Assembly (NCBI RefSeq): GCF_949987515.2
Contig: NC_082692.2
Coordinates: 93,009,488-93,073,487, forward strand
DNA: 64,000 bases
From: Delphinus delphis
Lineage: Eukaryota; Chordata; Mammalia; Artiodactyla; Delphinidae
Direction of reading: 5' to 3'
The notes below the pieces were generated by a model. That model was not told the DNA's origin. It did no database searches and saw only the letters and a list, made by a program, of their open reading frames with translations. The translations under genes were made by a program, and so were the position numbers. Positions 1 through 11,309 of the stretch are shown here, one piece after another. Every line of letters starts with the position of its first letter. Position 1 is the stretch's first letter.

Positions 1-165
1 GAAGGGAGCAGGGTGAAGGGCATCTTCAGTGGCAGGCTGATCAAATTCTTGGAGAACACTGCCCTGTTATTTGAAAAGCTTGACACCTTCTTAGCAAGAA
101 AACCAGAAGGGAGCCAAGAGCCGGCTTCCATTGCTGGAAAACCCATCTGGGCCACCCTAAACTGA
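1..165 (+). CDS. Candidate 3'-terminal coding exon, gene unknown, partial at left edge
   Basis: Frame 1 is open from the first base to TGA at 163-165 (55 codons), while the other two forward frames hit stops early. The translation has a protein-like middle section (GRLIKFLENTALLFEKLDTF) that would form an amphipathic helix, and ends ...KPIWATLN. No known repeat overlaps it. No start codon context or splice acceptor is visible because the exon begins outside the window. A random 55-codon frame stays open about 7 times in 100, so the open frame alone is weak evidence. What supports it is the helix-like composition and the unique AT-rich sequence immediately after the stop, which resembles a 3' UTR. 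I do not recognise the protein and give no function. It could equally be unique non-coding DNA. Confidence 0.25.
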   Translation, partial: EGSRVKGIFSGRLIKFLENTALLFEKLDTFLARKPEGSQEPASIAGKPIWATLN

Positions 166-1300
166 TTTTGTGGGTAAATAAGGACATTTTAAAATGAAAC
201 TGAAAGTTACTCTCTTAAATATATTTGTTTAAATCTAAAAACCATTGCAGTTTGTTACCTACCATCATCTATTTAAAAGCACTTTCAAACAAGCTCTTCT
301 TCATTCCTTTTTCACCACAGAATTTTCTACTGATTTAATATATTTCAGTCCTTTAAAGTTCTGCTGCCACCCACTCACACTGTGCCACAGAAACATACAT
401 AGTTTGACAAATAGAAGGTCTAACATTTTCTGTGACCATAAAGCTCCAAGTAGTAAAAAATTTCTTCAGGATTGAACTAACATTACAATTACTATATAAA
501 TAGCATAAATATGTATTTTGCTAATTTTTAAAAAGGTAAAATTCTTTTGGAAAAATTTCCTTTTATTAAGTAACTTGTTTTTTTTCTCTCTCTAATTGAA
601 TTGTATGTCTCTGGATGAACACTACTTATTGCCAGAATGAGACGGGTTTTAGAATCAATTATCCTATTTTTCATTTTTACAGATGTAACCTCATTCACAT
701 AAATAAGTGGATAGAAGTACAAAGAGTTTTTATAGCTATTATATATAAATATCTATAGCTATAGATATCTTAATTCTTTGAACTTAGCAATATGCCCAAA
801 ATTACCCAGTAGTTTATGATCAGAACTTAAGTTTTAGAATCCATTTGCTGACAAATAAATTGGGCTCTCTTTCAATTTTGTTGCAAGCAAAGAATTGGAA
901 ACCACTGACTTGCAAAAAGATTTGTTATTCAGTTATTAGAGCCATTCACTTTTGCACTTTCTGGTATGTATTCCAGAAAGGCCTTCCAAGATTTGTCAAA
1001 TGATTATTTTTTGTACCTGTTATTTTTCAATTTAGAGGCACCTTGTGTAACCTGAAATACTCAAAAGTGCTGGGAAATTTTAAAATATTATTAAATGCAA
1101 TATTATCTCTGATAATACATTAAAAAAAGTAAGTGCCTTTATCTTATGACCTCCCTTAAATATGTTTGCATCAAAACCTTGAAGCTGTAGACTTATTCAA
1201 TTTAGAAAAATGTATCCATCATTTAACATAACTGGCTAAGCGGATTCTTGTTTTCAAGTTAATTGGCCCTATCAGGCTTATTTGCTCACCGGAAATGTCT
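166..1300 (+). other. AT-rich unique sequence, possible 3' UTR
   Basis: No recognisable interspersed repeat. AT-rich with many short A and T runs, as in long mammalian 3' UTRs. If the upstream frame is a terminal exon, this is its 3' UTR. A short alternating AT tract lies at 740-772. No credible open frame. Confidence 0.3.
854..859 (+). terminator. Possible polyadenylation signal AATAAA
   Basis: Canonical hexamer within acaaataaattggg, followed within 30 bases by a T/G-rich stretch (ttcaattttgttg). It would serve the candidate exon at 1-165. Such hexamers are frequent by chance in AT-rich DNA, so this is only a candidate. Confidence 0.15.
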
Positions 1301-1740
1301 GATTTCATTTTTCAGTCCTAATAGTTGTGGTAATGCATGTCCAGTAATAGCCATCTCCCTTCCAAGTTCTAGGATGGAGAGATGCTGGCAGGAAGTCGCG
1401 CTGTAGTTTGCTGCAGGAATGGAACGTGTGGAGACAACCTCTGGAGCAAGGCACTGTTTGCCAACAAGGAGGGAAGGGAAAAGGCAGGTTATTACATGAA
1501 AAATATTTCACATGGACCCTTTGGTGCCCCAGAATAGAAGCTCGCTACGGCTGTGCAACCAGAGTGGTGAGATTCTGGGTTTGCGAGAGGCGTGCCCTCT
1601 GATAAAGTAGAAGAGGGGATTGTGGGTGCTGAGAACTGGTAGATCGTAGGTCAGGTCTCAAGCTGATCGATTGTAGGTGAAAGGATCAATACAAAAGCAT
1701 ATTTTTACCCTGAGGATCTGGAAATGGATTCCCTGAGAGC
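1301..1740. other. Unique sequence, nothing recognised
   Basis: Mixed composition with no repeat landmarks and no convincing open frame. Confidence 0.4.
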
Positions 1741-1927
1741 CAGTGGTGTGCAGAGTTCAGAGTGCCTCCAGTACACCTGGAGTGTCTATGAAAACACAGA
1801 TTGCTGGGCCATACCCCACAGTTTATGACTCCGTAGGTCTGGGGTGAGACCTGAGAATCTGCATTGCTCACAAGTTTCCAGGTGAGGCTGATGCTGCCAA
1901 TCTGGGGACCACAGTTTGAGAGCCCTG
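1741..1927 (+). mobile_element. MER5A-type hAT-Charlie DNA transposon remnant
   Basis: Nearly full-length non-autonomous element. It shows the internal landmarks aacacagattgctgggcc and taggtctggggtgagacc, and the terminal gaccacagtttgagagccc. The ends are diverged inverted repeats. Ancient and immobile. Confidence 0.85.
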
Positions 1928-2544
1928 CTTAGAGCTTTCCCTGCAGCCATGCCCCTTGGGAAATCTTGCAGTAGGAAGGACACTGTCGACTTTTCTATGT
2001 CTTGCAGGGGTTGATCCAAGTTTTAGAGGGATCCCTTTAAGAAAAACAATATAAAGTTTTGAAAGTGAATGTAAAAGTGAATATGTATGTAAGATGAGAA
2101 GTCTAGCAAATCACAACTATTAAAACGCTAACAAATAATAACATAAAAATCCATAAAAATTACAATGTTTTAATTAAAATTACCTGATTCAGCTCTTTTG
2201 TTCCTACATTTTTTGGTTACATACCCTTTGCCTACTCTCTGTACTTACATTCACATTAATATGTAAATTAATGTATGTATGTAATTTTGTGGCTCACATT
2301 TGTATGCCCCTCTCCTAACACACACCCTCAACCCTCTGGTTACGGAACCTCAGCTTCCTGGCAGCCAGAGCAAAGAGGGAAAGTAGTTGGGTTCTTGGCC
2401 TCTTGTTATCTAACCAAGCTGAGCCTACTTCTTCAACAGGAGACATGTGGTTCTGAGGCAGACGAGTTTATGTGGATTTACATAGGGGATATTCCACTAT
2501 GCTCCTGATTGCATTTTATAAAAACTACTAAGATAGCAGCAGCC
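1928..2544. other. Unique AT-rich sequence
   Basis: No repeat family recognised. A short tract rich in ATGT lies near 2265-2285. No coding signal. Confidence 0.4.
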
Positions 2545-2756
2545 AGTATTTACTGCTTGCATTTTCTGCCTCAAACATAGCAAGCTTTTCCGATGCATTA
2601 TCTCAGTGAACACTTAGACTAAGCCAATGGGAGAGGGTCCATCATTACTCCCATTCTGCACACGAGGAAACAGATTCAGAGAAGTGGAGGATCTCAGCCC
2701 AAGGTCACCCAGCCAGTAGGTGGCTTCCGCATCCAGATCTTAAACGCTAGCTGTAT
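2545..2756 (-). mobile_element. MIR SINE (ancient tRNA-derived)
   Basis: Reads as the reverse of MIR. A cattattactcccattctg / gaggaaacagattcagagaag core is followed by aaggtcacccagccagtagg. Degenerate, shared by all placental mammals. Confidence 0.75.
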
Positions 2757-2764
2757 CATTCCAG

Positions 2765-2902
2765 TTGGCTTTCTGGATCCGTAGATACAGAGGGACAACT
2801 TCCCTGTGATGTTTTATATAAGGGACTGGAGCGTCATCAGGTTTTGGCATCCTTGGGGGTCCTGTAACCAATCCCCCACAGATACCGAGGGGTGACTGTA
2901 TA
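2765..2902. mobile_element. Tigger-family (MER2-like) DNA transposon end
   Basis: Contains ggggtcctgtaaccaatccc and ends in gataccgaggggtgactgta, the terminal region of MER2-like TcMar-Tigger elements. Only about 140 bp of one end remains. Confidence 0.65.
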
Positions 2903-3539
2903 TTCATGGGGGCCATTGCTTGGATTGGCTTCCTGTAAGTTGACTAATACTGAATGGTGGTCTATAGTTTTTTTAATGAGCTGATAAAAATCCTCAGATA
3001 AAAATTATATAGTGATTGAATTTATAAAACAGATGACCCCACATACAGACAAACAACCCAGAACTCGTAGCTCTGGTGAAGTAGGGGTGGTAACAGGGAC
3101 TCTCCCCGCTTGGCACGTACACCCTAACTTCCCTGCTTCCCCAGCCAGGCCAGTTTTACAAGATCCAGGGTCCCCTGGAAACCACTGAGACAGCTGCTTG
3201 CTCTGCCTTCTTCGCTAGTAAGGTGGTTTTATTTTTCAGGGTTTTAATATGTTCTGTGCTCTGTATCCCGACCCCCCAACCCCCAAATGGCCTCCGCCTC
3301 AACCACCACTCTCGGTTGCCTGTCTCTCCTCAGTAGGAAGGCTTCAGAGTTCTAAGACGTGATTTGGATTATCAACATCATTGCCTCCACAATGTGTCAG
3401 CCTGGTTCTGGGGCAAGAGGGAGATACAGAAGCACAGGCTTCTGCCACTCAGGTGCCCAAGGGAAAACAACTTATCTTCAGTTTACACAAGAGTAGGGCT
3501 GCTGTCAGAAATGCATGAAGTCAGGACTCAGCTACTTAC
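2903..3539. other. Unique sequence
   Basis: No repeat or gene recognised. Includes a C-rich patch at 3270-3290. Confidence 0.4.
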
Positions 3540-3860
3540 TAGCGAAATGCAAAGCCAAACTACTGCACACCCTTGAGTTCTGCAAAACTTAGTAATGCCA
3601 AGGATGGTAAGAATGTGAGTGAAGGGGGCATCTTCACACCGCTGTGGGGAATGCGAACACACCGCGGGGGGAATGCAAACTTGCAGAACCACTCTGGGGA
3701 AGCGTTTGGCCTCACCCAGCAGAGTCGGCTGTGGCCTTGGTTCAGCAGGCTGGGCTGCGGCTTCTGGCTGCAGTAGGCTGTGCAGTGCACGCTCGGGTTG
3801 CCATGGGATTGTGCAGTGGGGTGGACCCAGCAGTTGCACTCCTCAGCAGGCCATCTTTAG
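3540..3860 (+). mobile_element. Old L1 (L1M-type) ORF2 3' remnant, first block
   Basis: Diverged sense ORF2 end. Landmarks are aatgcaaagccaaactactg near the start and cccagcagttgcactcctcag near 3828. It continues after a DNA-transposon insertion at 3861-4098. No intact frame. Confidence 0.55.
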
Positions 3861-4098
3861 CAGGAGTCCGCAGACTATGGGACCATAGCCCGAATCTGGC
3901 CTGCCATCTGCTTTGGTTTTCTTTCGTTAAAATTTCGTTGCAGCACGGTTGTGTTATCTGTTGCGTTCTGTTGACATCTGGTCCTGGTTGCTTTCCTGAT
4001 ACAATGGCAGAGTTGGATAGCTGCGAGAGACAGAGACTGACTGGCTTGCAAAGTCCCAAATATTTACTGTATGTCCGTTTACAGAAAACGTGTTCCCA
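3861..4098 (+). mobile_element. MER1-type hAT-Charlie DNA transposon
   Basis: Begins caggagtccgcagactatgg and ends in tttacagaaaacgtgttccc, the terminal inverted repeats of MER1-like elements. The internal caaagtcccaaatatttact is diagnostic. It sits inside the old L1. Confidence 0.75.
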
Positions 4099-4224
4099 CT
4101 TCCAGCCTGGAGGATCCCCTTGCATGTGGGAATCAGGTGACATATGAGACTGTTCATAGCAGCATTGTTTGCCAATGTGAACAACTGGAAAAGACCCAAA
4201 CGTTCATCAAAAGGAGTTGATTTG
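4099..4224 (+). mobile_element. Old L1M remnant, second block
   Basis: Contains tgttcatagcagcattgttt and acccaaacgttcatcaaaag, the ORF2 C-terminal region of old L1. It is split from the next block by the SINE at 4225. Confidence 0.7.
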
Positions 4225-4432
4225 GGGCTTCCCTGGTGGCACAGTGGTTGGGGGTCCGCCTGCTGATGCAGGGGACACGGGTTCATGCCCCGGTCCGGGA
4301 AGATCCCACATGCCGCGGAGCGGCTGGGCCCGTGAGCCATGGCCGCTGAGCCTGCGCGTCCGGAGCCTGTGCTCCGCAGCAGGAGAGGCCACAACAGTGA
4401 GGGGCCCGCGTACCGCAAAAAAAAAAAAAAAA
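4225..4432 (+). mobile_element. Cetacean tRNA-derived SINE (CHR-2-like), full length
   Basis: Head ggggcttccctggtggcaca carries RNA polymerase III A and B boxes inherited from the tRNA, followed by the unique body and a 16-nt A-tail (4417-4432). It is flanked by a duplication, aaaggagttgatttg on the left against aaaggaagttgatttg on the right, which marks L1-assisted insertion into the old L1. Not a gene. Open frames through it are incidental. Confidence 0.95.
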
Positions 4433-4830
4433 GGAAGTTGATTTGTATCAATACAATGGATTATTATAGAGCAGAGACAGAGCAGAGAAGCTCCGTTTAT
4501 GTGCAGTTCAAAAGCAACTCGAACTAAATGTATGCTTAGAAATACAAACACTTGTGGGAAGCTGTAAAGAAAAACAAGGGAATGATTATCATAAAAGTTA
4601 GCCTAGGGGTCATCCCTGGAGAGGATGTGCTTGGAGAGGCACACCGGGGTCCTGGCAATGCTCATTCTTAGTTGCATGAATGCTCACCTTATTTTTATTC
4701 TTTATGCGGTGCACATATTTTAGGTGTTCTCAGTGTTTATGTCAAATTTCATAATAAATTTGTCGTATGTGAAATAGGTTTCCCAAATCTTGAAATACAA
4801 GTCATAATTCAGTTCTGGTGCAGCATAAAA
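4433..4830 (+). mobile_element. Old L1M remnant, third block
   Basis: Resumes with atacaatggattattataga, matching the ORF2 end and 3' UTR of old L1 after the SINE insertion. Heavily diverged towards the right end. Confidence 0.55.
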
Positions 4831-5011
4831 AAATGGCAAAATGTTCATCAAAAGAGGGGAAAATAAAAGAATGTGCATCATTTGGTGGAGAAATCTACCA
4901 AGTATTTTGGTCCTCCTCCAGGCCTTTGAGTTCTGCTACACCTATGCCAGCATTAGTCTTTCCTTGCCTTTCATGGTCACAAACAAAGACAGCGGTTTGT
5001 GGTCAATGGGT

Positions 5012-5484
5012 TGCAGCCCAGTTTTTTTTTTTTTTTCTTTCTAACTTTTTATTTTATATTGGAGTATAGTTGATTAACAATGTTGAGTTAGTTTCAGGTG
5101 TACAGCAAAGTGATTCAGTTATACATATACATGTATCCGTTCTTTTTCAATCTTTTTTTCCCATTTAGGTTGTTACATAATACTGAGCAGAGTTCCCTGT
5201 GCTATACAGTACGTCCTTGTTGGTTATCCATTTTAAATATAGCAGTGTGTACATGTCAATCCCAAACTCCCTAACTATTCCTCCCCCCCACCATTCCCCC
5301 GGTAACCGTAAGTTCCTTCTCTAAGTCTGTGAGTCTGTTTCTGTTTTGCAAATAAGTTCATTTGTATCATTTTTTAAAACTTCCGCATATAAGCGATATT
5401 ATACGATATTTCACTTTCTCTGTCTGCTTTACTTCACTCAGTGTGACAATCTCTAGGTCCATTCATGTTGTGCAGCCCAGTTTT
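5012..5484 (-). mobile_element. Young 5'-truncated L1, antisense
   Basis: Poly(T) at 5021-5036 then ttggagtatagttgattaac, the reverse of the cetartiodactyl L1 3' end. About 430 bp of 3' UTR remain. It is bounded by an exact 14-bp duplication tgcagcccagtttt at 5012-5025 and 5471-5484. No coding sequence. Confidence 0.93.
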
Positions 5485-6571
5485 GAATGGACGTCCAGGA
5501 GGGAAAGCCTTTAAGTAGCGTGGCCCCGTTTTGACAGTGATATTTGAAGAAAATGCACTTGTATGCCCAGCACAAAGCCACCGAAACTCAATGCAACGCT
5601 GAATCTCAGAGCGTATCTCCCGAACACCTGCTTCAGACCCACCTGGCTGATGGAGGGGAGCAGAGCGGGAAGGCTGGTGGTTGACAGGAGGAATCAAATT
5701 TTCATGGCCCTGAGGAAAGGCTCCCAAGTATAGCCTCAGGTTTTAGGCCTGAGCCTTCAAAAACCATCCACTCTGAAAAAGGGGCGTTTTTCTACCAATG
5801 GGCTTCAAAAAGATCCTGTGTGATTCACATTCTACAATATATAAATTGTTGTATGTACTGTTTACTTCCACAAGAGACCACTATTGCTTCACTTTTCCTA
5901 ATGGTGCTTTTAAAAAAGTATAGTTTTAGCCACCAGTGATATAGAAAAATACAGTGTTGGCATGTTTTAAACACAGTGTGGAAAAATGTCATTTCATGGT
6001 CCTTTGGAATCTTGTACTGAATTCTTGGCAGGCTGCTCGTTGAAATATGAGTGATGGTGAAAATGACAGTGAGGACACTGGGCCTCTCTGTAGAGACTTC
6101 CTCCCAGGATCAAGCTCTTTCATATGTATTATTCAGTTAAGACTCACAGTGCCGTGTGTCTTGGGGTTCCTGTTTTCCAGAGAGTACAGCTGGGGAAACA
6201 CCATGAGTTGCATAGTCAGGTGATGATACTTCAGAACAATGGGAAGTAAGAACAGGGGAAACGTCGAAACTTCCAGACTGTTCTTTTGGAAGCACACCAG
6301 GCCTTCCTCAGTGTTCAGGTGGGTGATTTGATTTTCATCTCAACTTGCTTTCAGCTTGATATGAAATTGGGCACGTACATCATTCTAGAGAAAGCTTGGG
6401 AAGGGGGTCTCTCAGTGCCTTGGGAGTTTCCCAGATGACTGCTTCCTTGGACTGTCCTTCCTCACAGCCTCTCACAAGGAGCCTCAACTCTGGATATTAG
6501 AAGCTTCTGGGTCCCGTGGAACCTTACCTCCTAGTGCTCCTCACTGTCCTGCCTTTTTTCCATTATCCCAT
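5485..6571. other. Mostly unique sequence
   Basis: No coding signal. A weak MIR-like patch may lie at 6120-6235. The rest is unassigned. Confidence 0.35.
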
Positions 6572-6780
6572 TTGGCAGACAGAGGGCAGTATTTGCAGTC
6601 AAAACTGGGGGTTTGATTCTGGCTCCTTATTGCTGGGCGAGCTGGTAGTAAACCTCTCTAAGTCTCAGTTTCCTCATCTGTGAAATGGGGCTAATTATAC
6701 TCATCTCATAGGGTTTGGCAGGGATTCAAGCAATTGTGTGTGTAAAGGGCCTGACACGCAGTGGCTGCATCTGCTTAGCA
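6572..6780 (+). mobile_element. MIR SINE
   Basis: Clear MIR core: tctcagtttcctcatctgtg followed by aaatggggctaatta and catctcatagggtttggcag. Confidence 0.9.
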
Positions 6781-7436
6781 AATCCTTCTTCCATTTCTTC
6801 CTCTCTTGCCCTTGATCAGCTGCTTCTGTGGTTATGGGCCCTGAGTCTAAGAGAACTCAGAGAATACTTGTTACTGACCTAATTATGTTCAAGTACAACC
6901 CAGCAGTCCTTGGGGCAGTGCTTCTCACATTTAAATAAGAATCTCCTGTTCAATTTGGAGATGCTCGGCCAGGCGGGTCTTTGTGGGGATCTCCGTCAGG
7001 AGAGCATGGCTGGCCGTTGGCCCTCCTGCCACCTCCAGCCCCGGTACCTGGCTGGGTAATCCAGATCGCCCTCACCAATATGGGTGTCATCCAATGCATG
7101 GCAGGCCTGATGAGAATGGAAGGGCAAAGTCACTCTCTGCTGAGTAAAGGCGTCCATCTTTCCCTGCCCTTGGACTGCTGGCTCTCAGGTCTTTATAAGT
7201 CGTCTTCAGGGACTTAAACCACGGCTCTCCTGGTTCTCAGGCCTTCAGACTTGGGCTGGAACTACCCCTCCGGCTTCCTGGGCCTCCAGTTTGCGGTCGG
7301 CAGATCCTGGGACGTCTCGGCCTCCATAACCAGGTGATGCCAATTCCTCACAAATCTCTTTCTATGTACCTTAAAAAAAAAATCCCTTGGTATGATTGCT
7401 AAACAATTCCTGAGTCAGAAGCTGCTTTTCAACCAT
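6781..7436. other. Unique sequence with a MER5A-like head
   Basis: gcagtgcttctcacatttaa at 6916-6936 resembles a MER5A terminus, but the remainder does not align. Otherwise unassigned, moderately GC-rich. Confidence 0.35.
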
Positions 7437-7500
7437 CTCTCCAGGGGGTTATGAGGTCAGTGGTCAGAGGATCACGGTTTGAGAACCACAACTCTGGGAG
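7437..7500 (-). mobile_element. MER5A-type fragment, one end
   Basis: Ends in acggtttgagaaccac, the terminus of MER5A in reverse. Only about 60 bp are recognisable. Confidence 0.4.
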
Positions 7501-7667
7501 TTTGCTGGCGGGGAGCCGCACCCCGTCCTGTATCTCAAGGCCTCCCTTCAGGGACTGATGGATTAAAATTCGTGAATCTGGCTCTTCCAGGCAGCTCCCC
7601 GCTGTACCGTCCCGTAGACCCCGGGGCACGCGGTAGCTGCCGGCGACACTGGAAATACCATTAGATA

Positions 7668-7850
7668 CAGCTTGGTTCTCAAGCTCTGGTCCCAGAAGCA
7701 GCCCCAGCAGGCCCTGGAAACTTAGTCAGAATGCAAACTCAGCCCCCGTCCCAGGGACTGGGACCCCCGGGGGTGGGGCCTGCCGTCTGTGCGTTAAGGG
7801 GACTTAGGGGTTATGCAGTAAGTGGCAGGTCACCATCCCGGGAGGGCCAG
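7668..7850 (-). mobile_element. MER5A-type hAT-Charlie element, reverse
   Basis: ttggttctcaagctctggtc, aacttagtcagaatgcaaac and gggggtggggcctgccgtct follow the reverse MER5A order. Confidence 0.7.
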
Positions 7851-8064
7851 TGAGGCTTCCTCCCAACCTGCTGGGACAGGCCCCCGCATCTCTCCAGTTC
7901 CTGCTGGAGGCCTGGGTGCTGGGGCTCGTTCTCCGCTCGCCCGAGTGCACAGGTGCTGAGCATTTGTTAAGCACCTACCGGGTGTGCTGGTCATTTACTC
8001 TCCCCTCCAACATGCCCCATCACCTGAACCCTTTATTACTTCTGGTTGAGAGGCAGGTTTGCTG

Positions 8065-8258
8065 TTTCTGATTCATTCTTTCTTTTATTGAACAAATAAA
8101 CTATTCAACAGCTATAGTGTGCCAGGCGCTCTTCGGGGTACCAGGGATATACTGATAAGATTGTGCCTTTGCAGAAATACGTAAATTTACGCTATGATGT
8201 CAAAACGTGGTAGGAGCTTTGAGGGCAAAGTAGGGTAAGAGGATAGAATTTTGGGTGG
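8065..8258 (-). mobile_element. L2 LINE 3' remnant, reverse
   Basis: tgccaggcgctcttcggggt followed by accagggatatactgat, the reverse of the L2 3' end, downstream of ttcattctttcttttattga. Confidence 0.75.
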
Positions 8259-8399
8259 GGGATGAAGTGGGAGAGGGGAGGAGAAGCTGTTCTGTTCTTG
8301 GAGGATATACAGGACTGTATTTTGCTGCCCTTTTCATCCTTGTTCTGGGAAGGGCACCCTGATCTTCATCCCTGCTCATTTAAAAAGATTCCTCTCTCC

Positions 8400-8830
8400 T
8401 CACCCATGGTTTGCGAGTGGGGGGAGGCACGTGACCAAAGTCTGGCCAGTCAGAGCGTTCATCTCCCTGCCCCCAACAGTGGATGCTTCAGCAGTGGGCT
8501 CCGAGCTACCCTAACGAGACTGAGCCCTGAGGCTTTTCTGAGAAACTAGCGCAGAGAGAAAGAAGTTTAAAACCCCCTTTTAGTAACTGCTGAGGTCATT
8601 GAGCTGTGAGGACTTTAGGCTCGGGGTTTTCAGAGGCTGCCATGCAGGGCGAGCTTTCCTGAGAAACAAAGCCCACGCAGAGAAAGTGGAGCCGAGATGA
8701 GGCGAGAGTCCTGATCATGTTGTTTGAGCTACTAGATCTAGCCGTGCTTGAAGCCTTTACTCCTGGGATTTTCAGTTGGATGAGCCAGTACTTTACTTTT
8801 TCGGCTAGAATCTCTTTCAGTCCCTTGAGT
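8400..8830 (+). mobile_element. Ancient LTR-like repeat, family not named
   Basis: Landmarks ggcacgtgaccaaagtctgg, gttgtttgagctactagatc and attttcagttggatgagcca occur in this order in a widespread old placental repeat, probably a MaLR or ERVL-type LTR. A related copy lies at 12640-12935. Confidence 0.5.
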
Positions 8831-8844
8831 CATGATATCAAACT

Positions 8845-9012
8845 AAGGAAACATGGTTCAACTCCCAGTTCTGCCACTTTCAGGCTGATTGAGTCTTGAC
8901 CTCTTCTGTTACGAGGGCTGGTGGAGAGAGAATTCAACAAGGGCAGACAATTGGCCGGGCAGCTGCCACAGCCCTTGGCCCATAGTAGGAGTTCAGTAAG
9001 GGTTGGATGCAT
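8845..9012 (+). mobile_element. MIR SINE
   Basis: ttcaactcccagttctgcca at the head and cccatagtaggagttcagta at the tail follow MIR order. Confidence 0.65.
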
Positions 9013-9815
9013 TGCAGAGAATAAGTAGCTGTCACGCTAATTTCTTTTTACCTTAGCTTGTGTTCATACTTTGCGTTTCGGAAACACGTGACTGAATTCC
9101 CGATGGCGGGGTGAGCGGCTGTGCTATTTTTCATCTCTTTTCTGACAGTCCAGATGGTACAGTGCAATCCTTCCCTCTTCGCACCCCACCAAAGACGCAC
9201 AGGTTTGCCAAGGAGAGACATTTTTCTTTTTCTCAATGAAATACAGTTACATGGAATTCATGGCATTGATGATATTCATTGTCTCAAATTACACTGTTTC
9301 CTGGTGCTGGGTTGAGAGCTATATACTAAAGTACTGATAAGGATATTCTCTTTCTAACCCAAACTGTATGCAGATAGGTGACACCTTCTAAGGGCAATAA
9401 TTTCTCTTTTCTCAGAATTATGAGAAATCAGTCATTCTGAGGCTAATCTACATTGCATGTACTCTTCACACATCCATCAATTTCAAAATAGATTTCAATG
9501 AGCAAAATAAAATTCTCTCAGCCCACACAGCGAGGTGGTTTGATTTTAGTAATATGCAAAGCAGGGGTGAGGGAGGTGAGGGAGAAGAATTGCCAGGCTT
9601 GGCCCAGGGTAAATGTGCTGGTAACTGGAGGAGACGGGAAGCATTTCCTCGTGCTGAGAACAGTCTGGGAGGGGAGCCGCTGGGGGTTGGGGTGCTGGAA
9701 AAGCAGTCTGGACCGACCAGTCCTTAGACTGGGAATCCTCCCGAGTAACAGAAAGAGGCCATTTGGAGCCCTTGGGGCTCTGCCAACACCATTACCATAG
9801 TTAGCATCCATCTAG
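9013..9815. other. Unique sequence
   Basis: No repeat landmark. The roughly 100-residue open frames here run in both directions and have no recognisable domain. Confidence 0.35.
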
Positions 9816-10060
9816 GGCAGCGTTTCTCAACTTTGTTTTTGCGTTATTGCCCGCGCCCCCCCCCCCCCCCGCAAGGAGCCTCTCAGACTTTTTCTTTCTG
9901 ATCCTCTCCAGCCGCCCACAATGAAACTTTAGTACCACTGGTAGGCTGGATACCTGTTTATCTGTGCTGTCTGTGTATCTGTGCTTTATGTATAAAAATA
10001 ATACGATTTTGTTTGCCTCCAAGAACCATTCCGCTCTCTTGGCGATTTTGTTCACATGAA
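9816..10060. repeat. Possible hAT-like remnant containing a 15-base C run
   Basis: Starts gcagcgtttctcaactttgt, like the terminal repeat of hAT-type elements. The homopolymer C run is at 9856-9870. The other terminus is not clear. Confidence 0.35.
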
Positions 10061-10155
10061 GTATTCATGATCTAGGCTCGGTTCTGAGTGCCTCCCTATA
10101 TTAGCTAATTTAATTCTGCTGCCACCTGAGGGCAATTCTCTGAAGAAGGGACAGC
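10061..10155 (-). mobile_element. MIR fragment
   Basis: ggttctgagtgcctccctat and attagctaatttaattctgc resemble reverse MIR. Confidence 0.4.
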
Positions 10156-10724
10156 TGTGCATCTCTAGGGGCCAGTGCTCTCGTTGGTGCTTTGCGGGTG
10201 CGGAGGCGGGTAGGAATGGGTGCCCCTCCCCGGAAGGGAGAGCTGGGTGGGGCTGCCACAGAGCCTCCTGCTATCACCTTGCTGAGTACCTGTTTGGTTT
10301 ATTTTCAGAAGTTTAAAAATGTCCCTCCTGGTCTTGGCTGAGGCCTGGTTCTGGGAATAACCTCCAGGTAGAGACCCGAGTCTCCTCTGGCTACTGAATC
10401 GGTACTTCCCTAATATTTGTCATCTTCAGCCTTGGTGTTTCCACAAGTGATCTTTCTCCATGTTTAATTCTCTCTTCACTGTCTGCATCTGCTTCTTCGT
10501 GTTCTCACTGGTGTCTGGCTCAGTGGAAACCATCAGGTCCTCAAAATCTGCTCTGTCCCCTTGGCATCGCTGAGGGTGAAGGGAAAGGGCGAGTGAGCTT
10601 CTGGCGGCAGCCCTCTAGCTGTCAGAGGCGAAGCCGGCCACTTCCCTAGCGGCCCCTAGCGGTCCCTGTCTGCTGGTATTCACGACCCTGTGTAGTTCCT
10701 GCCCCGTGTGCCTGGGCTGGACGT
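10156..10724. other. Unique sequence
   Basis: Moderately GC-rich, no repeat or coding signal recognised. Confidence 0.35.
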
Positions 10725-10872
10725 AGGCGTCTCTCTGTAAGCTCACAGGGCTCCTTGGTGTAATCTGCTAGTGCAGCTCCTGAGCCCCGTGGGCGAATCA
10801 CCAAGCACAGCAAGGAACTGTGACATTGCCTTCAAGGCCTTTTGCAGGGTGGGCCCCTGTCAGCAGGTGCTT
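10725..10872. repeat. Dispersed repeat copy A, related to 13000-13475
   Basis: Shares gcgtctctctgtaa, tctgctag, gcggctcc-like and ccctgtcagcag segments in the same order with 13000-13475, where about 330 bp of extra sequence intervene. Probably fragments of one LTR family. Confidence 0.5.
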
Positions 10873-11276
10873 TGACTGAATGGAATATGGCAGAAATGGT
10901 GGCTGTCCCTTCCAAGTTTAGGTTATCAATGGCTGTGACTTCTGTCTTGCTGGCAGTCTTTCTTGCCTTCTCACTTGCTTGCTCTGGGGTGCACTGCCCT
11001 GTGTGATGAGAAACTGAAGAAGGCCGCTGGCTAACAGCTCAGGAGGAGCTGCATCCTGCCAACAACCACCAGGGTGAGCTTGGAAGCTGGTTCTTCTCTA
11101 GCTGAGTCTTAAGTTGACTACAGCCTTGTGAGGGAGCCAGGGCCAGAGAACCCCATTAAGCCTCTCCCAAATTCCTGACACACACAAACTGTAATATAAT
11201 AAAAAGTTTTAAAGTGTTTTAAAGTGCTAAGTTTGTGGGTAAGTTGTTACACAGCAGTATCTAACTAATACAAAAG
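10873..11276 (+). mobile_element. Ancient LTR-like repeat
   Basis: ctgacttctgtcttgctggc-type head, catcctgccaacaaccacca, and a tail with gctaagtttgtgggtaagtt then tctaactaataca. This tail pattern is typical of old MaLR-like LTRs. Family not named with certainty. Confidence 0.5.
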
Positions 11277-11309
11277 TCCTGGGAGGTGGAAAGTGAGGCA
11301 GAGCCTGTG

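Noticed and set aside
3644..4147. 167-residue open frame
   Set aside because: Crosses an old L1 remnant and a MER1 transposon.
4225..4432. Functional tRNA gene suggested by A and B boxes
   Set aside because: The cloverleaf is not preserved, and the unit continues into the SINE body and A-tail with a target duplication.
7250..7660. Possible CpG island
   Set aside because: CpG count is only moderately raised and confined to short patches. No promoter elements or exon nearby.
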